The translations under genes and the position numbers were made by a program. The notes beneath the pieces were generated by a model that was given only the letters and a program-made list of their open reading frames with translations, was not told where the DNA came from and did not search any database. DNA of 13,919 bases from contig CAYHAK010000045.1 of assembly GCA_964354625.1 (NCBI GenBank), forward strand, positions 1-13,919, written 5' to 3'. Shown here piece by piece: positions 1 to 6,351 of this stretch (position 1 is the first letter of the stretch; each line of letters begins with the position of its first letter). Origin of the DNA: DATKKK01 sp964354625 (GTDB taxonomy: Archaea; Thermoproteota; Bathyarchaeia; Bathyarchaeales; Bathycorpusculaceae).

Positions 1-97
1 CCTTAGCATTGCCAGCCGATAGTCTTGTCATGACTGACAGAACATAGTCCATTGGTGTTTTGCTTCCAATGAAAACGATTCCCGATTTTTCCGCCAT
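1..97 (-). CDS. Alba-family DNA/RNA-binding protein, N-terminal part (cut by window edge)
   Basis: This is the first 32 codons of an Alba (Sac10b) gene that leaves the window on the left. The translation begins MAEKSGIVFIGSKTPMDYVL and closely matches the complete Alba gene at 6352 (shared F-IG-SK, YVL, LSA-NAK). Alba dimers coat DNA and RNA in archaea. The lysine of the IGSK motif corresponds to the nucleic-acid-contacting lysine pair of Sac10b, with the first of the pair replaced by serine. The ATG at 97 follows a clear Shine-Dalgarno sequence (GGAGTGA at about 105-111). A TATA-like element on the minus strand (181-189) would give a leader of about 60 nt. The family call is secure even though only about one third of the protein is visible. 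Confidence 0.88.
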   Translation of the reverse strand, partial: MAEKSGIVFIGSKTPMDYVLSVMTRLSAGNAK

Positions 98-161
98 TTT
101 CCATCACTCCTCTCATCATTAATTGCAACGTGCAACGCTGCTGTGCTCTTCAGGTCTCTCA

Positions 162-179
162 GCAACAGAACGCTGTTGC
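162..179. repeat. Inverted repeat GCAACAG-AACG-CTGTTGC in divergent promoter region
   Basis: A perfect 7-bp inverted repeat with a 4-nt spacer lies between the minus-strand alba start and the plus-strand zinc-ribbon gene. Two further GCAAC copies occur as a tandem TGCAACG TGCAACG at 124-137. For the minus-strand TATA-like box (181-189) the palindrome covers the expected transcription start region, so it could be an operator. This is inference; a leader hairpin is the alternative. Confidence 0.4.
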
Positions 180-200
180 CCTTATACTACGCACACTTCC

Positions 201-208
201 TTATAAAG
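201..208 (+). promoter_or_regulatory. TATA box (TTATAAAG), near-symmetric, between alba and zinc-ribbon gene
   Basis: A good archaeal TATA element lies about 45-50 nt before the GTG start of the zinc-ribbon gene, placing a start site near 229-233. It is almost symmetric on the two strands. A second TATA-like element (CTTATACTA, 181-189) faces the other way toward the partial alba. Confidence 0.4.
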
Positions 209-252
209 CGAAAAGACAACAGAGCAGCCTGAGGAAACAGGTAGCTGGAACT

Positions 253-408
253 GTGAGTGTTGCAACGGGTGCTGCTGTCAAGCCTTCTGAAGTTCGCGTC
301 TCAGGAAGCATTGTTGTTTCGGATGCCCCAAAATGTCCAAAATGCGGAGCGACCATCTTTGTTACGTCGGGGAAGTGTCCCGGTTGCGGCCAATCTCTGG
401 ATCAGTGA
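253..408 (+). CDS. Small zinc-ribbon protein (about 51 aa)
   Basis: The frame ends in a four-cysteine zinc ribbon of the rubredoxin-like type, CPKCG then CPGCG, with an 11-residue spacer (C-x2-C-x13-C-x2-C). A short Val/Ser-rich segment precedes it. The open frame continues up to an ATG at 130, but that part runs through the alba promoter region and reads like non-coding sequence. I chose the in-frame GTG at 253 because it lies just downstream of the TATA box at 201-208; a weak TGAGGA (230-235) is the only ribosome-site candidate, and its spacing is long. Stand-alone mini zinc ribbons are common in archaea and mostly uncharacterised, so I do not propose a function. The gene is divergent from alba and convergent with metK, and five Ts follow the stop (416-420). 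Confidence 0.6.
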   Translation: MSVATGAAVKPSEVRVSGSIVVSDAPKCPKCGATIFVTSGKCPGCGQSLDQ

Positions 409-429
409 CCTCGTCTTTTTACCGGCAAA

Positions 430-460
430 CTTGGGTGGGGGCTCCACCCCCCGCACCAAG
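430..460 (+). repeat. GC-rich 12-bp hairpin between convergent genes
   Basis: The segment folds into a stem of 12 pairs around a 6-nt loop (442-447). CTTGG at 430-434 pairs with CCAAG at 456-460, and GTGGGGG (435-441) pairs with CCCCCGC (448-454). There is one bulged A (455) and one U-G pair (436/453), which is a mismatch if read on the minus strand. It lies 22 nt after the zinc-ribbon stop and 128 nt before the metK stop, directly after the T5 tract at 416-420. It could be an RNA 3'-end structure or a member of a dispersed palindromic repeat family; only one copy is present here. Confidence 0.55.
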
Positions 461-587
461 ACTTCGTCAGAAGCAAAGTAACCCCCATCAATTTCTTGAA
501 GGCCAAGAAGGTTCTGCTTTGAGTGTATTTCTCCAACCTTTTCACTTTCGAAAAGACAGTTTTCAGGAAGAGTGCGCGAGTTTGAAG

Positions 588-1766
588 CTATCCTGAGCTA
601 CAGGGTTCCAGCGTCTTTCTGAGAATGTCTGCTTTGTCAGTTCTTTCCCACGTGAAGTCCGGATCTTCTCTCCCAAAATGTCCAAATACGGCTGCTTTTC
701 TGTATATTGGTCTAAGCAAGTTCAAATGATCTATAATTGCTTTAGGTCTCATATCAAAATGCTTCTTGACCAATTCAAGAATTCTCTCATCGGATATCTT
801 CCCCGTGCCAAACGTGTTTACCATCACGGAAACTGGTTGTGCTATGCCAATCGCATATGATATCTGGACTTCACATTGATCTGCCAAACCTGCAGCAACA
901 ACGTTTTTTGCAATATATCTGGCCATATAACAGCCAGATCTATCGACTTTCGAAGGGTCTTTTCCAGAAAAACATCCTCCGCCGTGACTCCCAACGCCTC
1001 CGTAGGTGTCGACGATAATCTTTCTTCCTGTCAAACCTGAATCTGCCAAAGTTCCTCCGACAACGAACCTTCCTGTCTCGTTAATGTAATATTTCGTTTC
1101 TTTGTCTAACATATTTGAAGGTATGACCTTTTTTATGACCTGATTTATTATGTCTTCCCTCATCTTTTCTCTGTCAACATTTTCAACGTACTGAGCAGCT
1201 ATCACGACAGTGTGCGCCCTTTTTGGCTTTCCATCAACATATTCAACTGTGACCTGCGACTTACCATCCGGCCTTAGATAAGGCAAGATTCCGTTCTTCC
1301 TGCACTCAGAAAGCCTCTTTACGAGATTATGTGCAAGCATTATTGGTAAAGGCATCAATTCCTTCGTCTCATTTGTTGCATAGCCGAACACCATTCCCTG
1401 GTCTCCAGCTCCCTGCTCATGATCTTCAGTTTCATTGACTCCCACTGCAATATCTGGAGACTGCTCTGTTATCGAAACCAAAACACCGCAAGTTTCCCAA
1501 TCCATTCCATCTTTAGCATTATTCAACCCTATTTCCTTCAATGTTTTTCTAACAATGCGAGGTATGTCCACGTAGCAAGAAGTTGTAATTTGGCCAGTGA
1601 CTACTACATTTCCCTGCATTACCAACGTTTCACAGTCAACTCTTGCCCTAGGATCTTTATCCAAGATAGCATCCAGCACAGCATCTGATATTTGGTCTGC
1701 GACCTTGTCTGGATGACCCTCTGCTACAGATTCTGAAGTAAACAGATATCTTCCATTGTTTATCAT
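588..1766 (-). CDS. metK: S-adenosylmethionine synthetase, bacterial/eukaryotic type
   Basis: MetK makes S-adenosylmethionine from methionine and ATP in the cytosol, releasing phosphate and pyrophosphate. The 392-residue product has the three-domain MAT layout. GHPDK is at 17-21, signature 1 GAGDQG at 119-124, PDGKSQV at 167-173, and signature 2 GGGCFSGKD at 262-270 (Cys where Ala is usual, which is allowed in the family). Length is close to E. coli MetK (about 384). The start is the ATG at 1766, six bases after a perfect GGAGG (1773-1777). The frame could open at 1856, but that adds 30 residues upstream of the conserved RYLFTSESV segment and of the ribosome site. The oddity is the family: archaea usually use the very divergent archaeal MAT instead, so transfer from bacteria is a reasonable inference. 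A TATA-like ATTAAAAA lies near 1797-1805. Confidence 0.96.
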   Translation of the reverse strand: MINNGRYLFTSESVAEGHPDKVADQISDAVLDAILDKDPRARVDCETLVMQGNVVVTGQITTSCYVDIPRIVRKTLKEIGLNNAKDGMDWETCGVLVSITEQSPDIAVGVNETEDHEQGAGDQGMVFGYATNETKELMPLPIMLAHNLVKRLSECRKNGILPYLRPDGKSQVTVEYVDGKPKRAHTVVIAAQYVENVDREKMREDIINQVIKKVIPSNMLDKETKYYINETGRFVVGGTLADSGLTGRKIIVDTYGGVGSHGGGCFSGKDPSKVDRSGCYMARYIAKNVVAAGLADQCEVQISYAIGIAQPVSVMVNTFGTGKISDERILELVKKHFDMRPKAIIDHLNLLRPIYRKAAVFGHFGREDPDFTWERTDKADILRKTLEPCSSG

Positions 1767-2035
1767 GATAGTCCTCCAGTTGGATTTGTAATAGGGCTTT
1801 TTAATGGTTTCGTACTTTTTCCCTAAGGCAAACGGCAAAGCTAGCACATGCGTCATGATAGGAAATCAAGGACACACAAAAACGCGTGTTTAGTCGCTTT
1901 CGACATTTTGCGCATGTTTTGGGGTTAAAGAAACACAAGAAAGAGATCTCGCGGCGTTTAGCTCATAAATGGTTTTACCGGCAAACGTGGCAGAGATCCA
2001 ACCCTGTCCGCTTTCAACCTTGTTTTGGATGAACT
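1767..2035. other. Intergenic region upstream of metK with a nested inverted repeat
   Basis: No gene is visible in these 269 nt. GATCTC (1945-1950) pairs with GAGATC (1993-1998), and inside it CGTTT (1955-1959) pairs with AAACG (1983-1987), giving a possible 54-nt stem. The 14-mer TTTTACCGGCAAAC at 1973-1986 recurs exactly at 417-430, just before the GC-rich hairpin. The metK promoter must lie in the lower part of the region or further upstream. Confidence 0.3.
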
Positions 2036-2662
2036 CTATTCACAATGAAGGTTAATGTTTTCCTTGAGAGTCAGTTTCCCGTTCTTTCCGATTCTCAATT
2101 GTCGTTCGCCTTTGAACATGGACAGCCTCGCATTCTCAACTTGAACAGTGTCTCCCACAGACACGGAGCTTATCTGTTCGTTCCACAAGCAAAGTTTGAT
2201 TGTTCCAGTTTCATCCGCTATCAGAGCGTTAGCCACGCTGGCATAGTTTCCAAACCTTGTAAAGACAAGCGTCGGTTTCGAGATTTCCATGACCTTAGCA
2301 TTCAGATTGACTTGTTTCATGCCAACTTTCAAATCCCTGATGCAAACAGATCGAGGTTCCTTATTCTGCTTGTTCAGATGTCTGCGGCACATTTCGGCTT
2401 TTCTCAAGCTTTTGATAGGGTTGTTTTGTTCGGACAGAAAATCCTCGGATATTGGAAATTGGGCAACAACTTTTGGACCGTTTGATATCAACAGAACAGT
2501 TTTGCCTCTTAGTTTGCCGCGGCATTTGATTGAAAGACCTTCACATGTGGATTCGTGGTTTTCACTTGCCGAAACTATCGCATAAAAGAGCTTGTCTGGG
2601 TCAACTTCGTACTTTATAGAAAGAAAGGCGAGATATTCGCCAACTGACACTTTGCTTCGCAA
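2036..2662 (-). CDS. OB-fold nucleic-acid-binding protein (archaeal SSB/RPA-like C-terminal domain)
   Basis: Residues about 108-200 form an OB fold of the archaeal single-stranded DNA-binding protein type: an IRDLKVGM entry strand, VNLNAKVMEISKP, the ADETGTIKLCLWNEQ segment with its conserved Trp, and a final VQVENA/FKGERQLRIG hairpin. This resembles crenarchaeal SSB and human SOSS-B. Residues 1-100 are a separate domain that I do not recognise; it begins with a helix-rich part (VGEYLAFLSIKYEVDPDKL) and continues with strands around CRGKLRGKTVLLISNG. The protein probably binds ssDNA or RNA. The start is uncertain: TTG at 2662 gives 208 aa, GTG at 2650 gives 204 aa, and neither has a good ribosome site. 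The next ATG upstream (2693) is in another frame. It lies between the DEAD-box gene and metK on the same strand, with gaps over 200 nt, so co-transcription is not evident. Confidence 0.8.
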   Translation of the reverse strand: MRSKVSVGEYLAFLSIKYEVDPDKLFYAIVSASENHESTCEGLSIKCRGKLRGKTVLLISNGPKVVAQFPISEDFLSEQNNPIKSLRKAEMCRRHLNKQNKEPRSVCIRDLKVGMKQVNLNAKVMEISKPTLVFTRFGNYASVANALIADETGTIKLCLWNEQISSVSVGDTVQVENARLSMFKGERQLRIGKNGKLTLKENINLHCE

Positions 2663-2839
2663 GGTTTTTCCACTTCCCAGACGTCGTCTCCATTGTTGGA
2701 ACCGTTGTGCACGATCCTACTTTTCTTTTGACTACGGTATGCGAGACGTTGCTGCCTTCTTCGGTTCTTCAACAACAGGTTACTACACCACATAATACGC
2801 AGTCTTCCTTATTAACTGCGGTTTAGGGAGATGGAAATC

Positions 2840-2856
2840 GGCTGAAATCTGCAGCC
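2840..2856. repeat. Small hairpin downstream of the DEAD-box gene
   Basis: GGCTG (2840-2844) and CAGCC (2852-2856) form a 5-bp stem with a 7-nt loop, 21 nt past the helicase stop. No T-run follows on the minus strand, so a termination role is not supported. Confidence 0.2.
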
Positions 2857-2876
2857 AGCCCAAAGTATGAACGGTT

Positions 2877-3986
2877 TTACTCCAACTCTTCTATTGTAGT
2901 CTTCGTCAAGGCTTTTATATTGTTAAAGTCCGTCAGCTCTCCATAACCTACAAGCGTTATAGCTGTTCCATCAAGTCCCATTCTCGCAGTTCGTCCAATC
3001 CTATGGAAATAGACCAATGCGTCTAGTGGTACATCATAGTTAATTATATGAGTTATTCCTTGAATGTCCAATCCTCTTGCGGCAACATCCGTGGCAACAA
3101 GCAACTTCAGTTTTCCATTCCTGAAAGAATTGACAACAAAGTCTCTTTGCGGTTGAGTGAAGCCAGCATGCAACGCCTTCGCATCGTATCCTTCGTCTCT
3201 TAATCTTTCCGCAAGCACACTAGTTTCTGTGCGCATCTTGCAGAATATTATAGCTCGGTCAATGTGATTTTCATGCAATATGTTGCATAGGATTTCAAAC
3301 TTGCTTGCGGGGTTTACAACCATATAATACTGGTTAATCTGCGTGAGAGCTATCTCGTCTTTACTTACGAGAATTTTTTCAGGGTTCTTCATGAATCTGT
3401 TGCACACGTTCATTACTGTCTGATCTATTGTTGCTGAAAAGAGGCTTGTCTGCCTGTTCGTAGGCATCTTCGGAAGTATGTAGTTTATGTCGTCTATGAA
3501 TCCCATGTCAAGCATTCTGTCAGCCTCGTCAAGAACAACAATCTTCACCGAGAAAAGATTTAATGTTCCCCTCTTCAGGTGATCTATTACTCGACCAGGT
3601 GTACCTACGACGATGTGAACGCCACTTCTTAACGCATGTACTTGTTTTTGGATAGGCTCTCCACCGTAAATTGGCAAAACTCTGCACCCTGCGTGCTTGC
3701 CAAATCGACCTATTTGCTCGGCAACCTGTATGGCAAGCTCACGTGTTGGCTCCAAAACCAAACCTTGAACACTGCAGATTTTAGGATTTATACGTTCCAC
3801 CATCGGAACCCCAAAAGCGGCCGTCTTGCCAGTTCCGGTCTGTGCCTGTCCAATAACATCTTTTCCTTCAAGTAATGGAATTATAGCCTGAGCCTGAATC
3901 GGGAAAAGATTACTGAATCCAAGCTCTTCAACACCTTTCATAACTTCTTGACTCAAAGGTAAATCTTCGAATCGCTGTATTTGCAT
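2877..3986 (-). CDS. DEAD-box ATP-dependent RNA helicase, minimal core
   Basis: This cytosolic enzyme uses ATP to unwind short RNA duplexes and remodel RNA-protein complexes. All helicase motifs are present. Counting from the ATG at 3986 (369 aa) they are: Q motif (FEDL...FPIQAQ), motif I AQTGTGKT 48-55, Ia PTREL about 81-85, TPGR, motif II DEAD 153-156, motif III SAT 184-186, motif V ATDVAARGLD about 298-307 and motif VI HRIGRTAR 328-335. The protein ends shortly after motif VI, so it is the two RecA domains without a C-terminal extension, like the short archaeal DEAD-box proteins. The frame opens with a GTG at 4007 and also has an ATG at 3995. I prefer the ATG at 3986 because AGGAGA sits 10 nt before it, whereas that site is inside or touching the earlier starts. 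It diverges from the RAM gene at 4215. Confidence 0.95.
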   Translation of the reverse strand: MQIQRFEDLPLSQEVMKGVEELGFSNLFPIQAQAIIPLLEGKDVIGQAQTGTGKTAAFGVPMVERINPKICSVQGLVLEPTRELAIQVAEQIGRFGKHAGCRVLPIYGGEPIQKQVHALRSGVHIVVGTPGRVIDHLKRGTLNLFSVKIVVLDEADRMLDMGFIDDINYILPKMPTNRQTSLFSATIDQTVMNVCNRFMKNPEKILVSKDEIALTQINQYYMVVNPASKFEILCNILHENHIDRAIIFCKMRTETSVLAERLRDEGYDAKALHAGFTQPQRDFVVNSFRNGKLKLLVATDVAARGLDIQGITHIINYDVPLDALVYFHRIGRTARMGLDGTAITLVGYGELTDFNNIKALTKTTIEELE

Positions 3987-4099
3987 ATGTTTCATTTCTC
4001 CTGCCACAAAAATTTTTCATGCAATCCTGAAAAAGCCTTCAAGAGCTTCCTTAGTTTAAGCATTGATTAGTGTGACGACTCACTAAACAATGGACCCGC

Positions 4100-4107
4100 T
4101 ATAAAAA
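4100..4107 (+). promoter_or_regulatory. Strong TATA box (CTATAAAA) facing the RAM gene
   Basis: This near-consensus archaeal TATA element predicts a start site near 4127, leaving a leader of about 88 nt before the RAM start. The leader would begin with ACTGAAA (4125-4131), which pairs with TTTCAGT (4152-4158). A second, weaker TATA-like TATTTTAT (4174-4181) is closer to the gene and would give a leader of about 12 nt. Confidence 0.45.
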
Positions 4108-4214
4108 GGTTTAGCATTACCGCAACTGAAAATCAGATTGAAACGAGTCTCTTTCAGTCGCCGTGTAAGAAAGTATTTTATGTTCAAAGACGAATAATGT
4201 TTGAGGAAGTTTAA

Positions 4215-4454
4215 ATGCCGACAGCATTCGTGTTGATAAATACAGAATTGGGCGCAGAGACAGATGTTTTGAAAGAGTTGAGGAAAGTCGAAGGAGTGGA
4301 AGAAGCCTACGGCGTTTACGGAACCTACGACATAATTGCAAGAGTCAAAGCAGACACGATGGACAAGCTTAAAGAGACTGTAACTTGGCATGTCAGAAGG
4401 CTTGACAAAGTCAGAGCCACATTAACATTGATGGCTGTTGAAGAGCCAAAGTAG
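4215..4454 (+). CDS. Stand-alone Lrp/AsnC effector-binding (RAM) domain protein
   Basis: The 79-residue protein is a single AsnC_trans_reg (RAM) domain with the beta-alpha-beta-beta-alpha-beta pattern. A first strand TAFVLINTE is followed by an alpha helix to residue 25, then VEEAYGVYGTYDIIARVKA (28-46) with the family's G-x-YD turn, a helix and a last strand ATLTLMAVE. There is no N-terminal helix-turn-helix. In Lrp/AsnC regulators this domain oligomerises and binds amino acids or other small ligands; stand-alone forms may modulate full-length Lrp proteins or act as small-molecule sensors. The ligand cannot be read from the sequence. ATG 4215 follows TGAGGAAG with good spacing. The gene is single: divergent from the helicase and followed at once by a T-rich terminator. 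Confidence 0.93.
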   Translation: MPTAFVLINTELGAETDVLKELRKVEGVEEAYGVYGTYDIIARVKADTMDKLKETVTWHVRRLDKVRATLTLMAVEEPK

Positions 4455-4462
4455 TCGCAACT

Positions 4463-4476
4463 CCTTTTTCTTTTTT
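4463..4476 (+). terminator. T-rich terminator of the RAM gene
   Basis: The tract CCTTTTTCTTTTTT begins 9 nt after the stop codon. Archaeal RNA polymerase stops at such T-runs without a hairpin. It also separates this gene from the convergent radical-SAM gene, whose stop is at 4515. Confidence 0.8.
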
Positions 4477-4514
4477 AATAAATCGAGACAAGGCTTCTCT
4501 AAGAAGTTAATACA

Positions 4515-6077
4515 CTAGGCGCTTATCATGTTACCAATGAAAGTTTCCATTTCCTTACTGTGTTTCATTCCATAATACTTCCCTGCTACCTTGCCTGCAA
4601 ACGGAATCGCTACGCGCTTCACAAGATTGTAGAGCACTGGATTCGTAATTCTGTGCTCTAGGAAGGTGTTCCCCCAAATTCTTACGTTATATTTCCAGCA
4701 ACGATTCACAAATTCCCACCGCGCCTTAGTGAGAGAATCCAGTTCTGTTCCGCGGTTATTCATTAACAGGCAGTTTTCGAGTGGAACGAAAAACAATGGA
4801 ACGTAGAAGGCATAGTAGTCTCTTAGATCATCCATCAGCTCAAGTGTTTCAGCCACATCCTCTTCTTTTTCATCTGGAAGTCCAACTATCAACGTGCAAA
4901 GTGGATACCAGTTATTATCGTTCAATATTCCGAAGGCATCGGCAACTACTTCCTTCCACTGTTCAGGCTTAAAGGGGAGCATTTTTCCCGCCATGTATTT
5001 ACGCATCAGTCTAACGCTTCCTGTCTCTATCCCTGTCTCAGAGGTCACGATTGGTTTCTTCCCATGGCTATACCAAGGATAATTAATCAGAATTTCCGCG
5101 GCTTCACGAACCATTCTTGGGTCATGAGCGATAGGAGCCAAGGACATGTGAGATGGTTGTATGGCTTTAACTCCTGGAAACGCCGCTACACTTTTGATCA
5201 ATTTCAGGACCGCTTCTTTGTTGGGAATGAACCGAGGGTTTCTTGCGCCATAAAGGAATATGTCTTCAGTGACGAGTGTGACTCTGGAACTGCCTCCCTT
5301 GACTGTTGTTTCTACTTCTTTCATGATTTTTTCCAATGGGACATCGCGTTTTCTCTGCATCGTAGGTGTGCAGAACTGGCAGTTCCGACCGCACCCTCTT
5401 GAAATTTCCACACATCCGTGGATTGCAGGATGCCTGATTGCAGGCGATTCGTCACTTTCCAAGTTTCTTTCCACGCGAACCACGCGAGGCAAGTTTTCTC
5501 CGTTTACTGCTTTTCCGAAAATCTCGGGTACAACCTGTTCACCTTCACCGATTATCACGCAATCTACTCCATAACTCTCGGCTACTTTCTTGCGTTCAAG
5601 CTGCCATGCCCCAAAACCGCCAACAATAACCTTGGGTCTATACTTGCGGATACTTGGGTCTGTTACTAGCTCTCTGAATTCAATGGCGTTCATGGGCTCT
5701 CCGCCACCGACAAGTGAAGAATATGTTTTGCTGACGTATCCCATTCCCGTCGGATCCATAGACGATACACCTACTGCTCTCGTGTTAGGTCCAACGAAAG
5801 CTTCAAGGTCTGACGGATGAACTACTGCGACCTCTGACTCCTCAAAACCGTTCTCCAAGAGAAGAGCTTCTACTTTCCTCAGGCCGTAGGGCGCAAACCC
5901 AGCCCGTCCATCCCTAGCACGTTCAACAGCTGGATAGAGCTTCCACCTCAAGAACCACAAGGGCAATGGACCTTTACCGAATCCTCCCACAAATGCGACG
6001 AAGGGATTATTGTAGAAGTCGCTCATTTCAGTGGCTGAAGCAGTCAATACAATTGTTGTGCCTGAACTTTTGGCCAT
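4515..6077 (-). CDS. B12-binding-like/radical SAM protein (COG1032-type Fe-S oxidoreductase)
   Basis: This is a 520-residue radical SAM enzyme of the two-domain COG1032 kind. The cluster motif is C229-x3-C233-x2-C236 (SRGCGRNCQFC), which should hold a [4Fe-4S] cluster that cleaves SAM. ETGIETGS (347-354) and VGLPDEKEEDV (398-408) are typical barrel elements. The N-terminal part (about 60-190) has the order of a cobalamin-binding Rossmann domain: VAVVHPSDL, TRAVGVSS, KVIVGGFGA and VIIGEGE. However, I see no DxHxxG cobalamin-ligand motif, so B12 binding by the classical base-off mode is doubtful. The N-terminal IVLTASATEMSDF stretch fits archaeal homologues and supports the ATG at 6077. The C-terminal 100 residues are a family-specific extension. 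The substrate is unknown. The gene diverges from alba, and a TATA-like ATATAAAA lies only about 15 nt upstream of the ATG, so a start at Met18 (6026) is possible. Confidence 0.88.
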   Translation of the reverse strand: MAKSSGTTIVLTASATEMSDFYNNPFVAFVGGFGKGPLPLWFLRWKLYPAVERARDGRAGFAPYGLRKVEALLLENGFEESEVAVVHPSDLEAFVGPNTRAVGVSSMDPTGMGYVSKTYSSLVGGGEPMNAIEFRELVTDPSIRKYRPKVIVGGFGAWQLERKKVAESYGVDCVIIGEGEQVVPEIFGKAVNGENLPRVVRVERNLESDESPAIRHPAIHGCVEISRGCGRNCQFCTPTMQRKRDVPLEKIMKEVETTVKGGSSRVTLVTEDIFLYGARNPRFIPNKEAVLKLIKSVAAFPGVKAIQPSHMSLAPIAHDPRMVREAAEILINYPWYSHGKKPIVTSETGIETGSVRLMRKYMAGKMLPFKPEQWKEVVADAFGILNDNNWYPLCTLIVGLPDEKEEDVAETLELMDDLRDYYAFYVPLFFVPLENCLLMNNRGTELDSLTKARWEFVNRCWKYNVRIWGNTFLEHRITNPVLYNLVKRVAIPFAGKVAGKYYGMKHSKEMETFIGNMISA

Positions 6078-6181
6078 ATTACTCTTCTCTTTTATATGAA
6101 TATTGAAGGATGTTTCTTTGACTTATTAAAAACTATTGCTTATGGACTGGAATTTCCCAACAAGCCGATTTTCATTTGGAA

Positions 6182-6231
6182 CACTGTCTAGAAATCTCGA
6201 GACGACAGTTTCAGCCCCATGTTTGTGAAAC
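6182..6231. repeat. Two overlapping inverted repeats between rSAM and alba
   Basis: ACTGTC (6182-6187) is inverted as GACAGT (6204-6209) around the palindrome TCTCGAGA. GTTTCA (6208-6213) is inverted as TGAAAC (6226-6231). They lie in the 274-nt divergent region and could be regulator sites, but both are short enough to be chance. Confidence 0.2.
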
Positions 6232-6351
6232 AGTTACACTTCATTTATTAGGAAGAATTACTCATTACTAACGCAGTAGCGTCTTAATCTTGAATGAAGA
6301 GCAGACAAAACAACGCTACACAACAATGAACAAAAAAAGGAGTGAGGAAAA

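Noticed and set aside
130..252. Upstream extension of the zinc-ribbon frame to an ATG at 130
   Set aside because: The added 41 residues run through the alba leader, the palindrome and the TATA box, and they have no protein-like pattern or ribosome site.
1767..1856. Longer MetK start at 1856
   Set aside because: It places the perfect GGAGG site inside the gene and adds 30 residues with no counterpart in the family.
417..1986. The shared 14-mer TTTTACCGGCAAAC as a stand-alone repeat family
   Set aside because: Two exact 14-mers in 14 kb are not far from chance when both strands are counted; it is kept only as a side note to the hairpin.
2045..2485. 146-aa plus-strand open frame opposite the OB-fold gene
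   Set aside because: It is antisense to a gene with clear OB-fold motifs and its translation has no family pattern.
5260..5574. Plus-strand open frames within the radical-SAM gene
   Set aside because: They are antisense to a continuous radical-SAM frame with an intact Cys motif.
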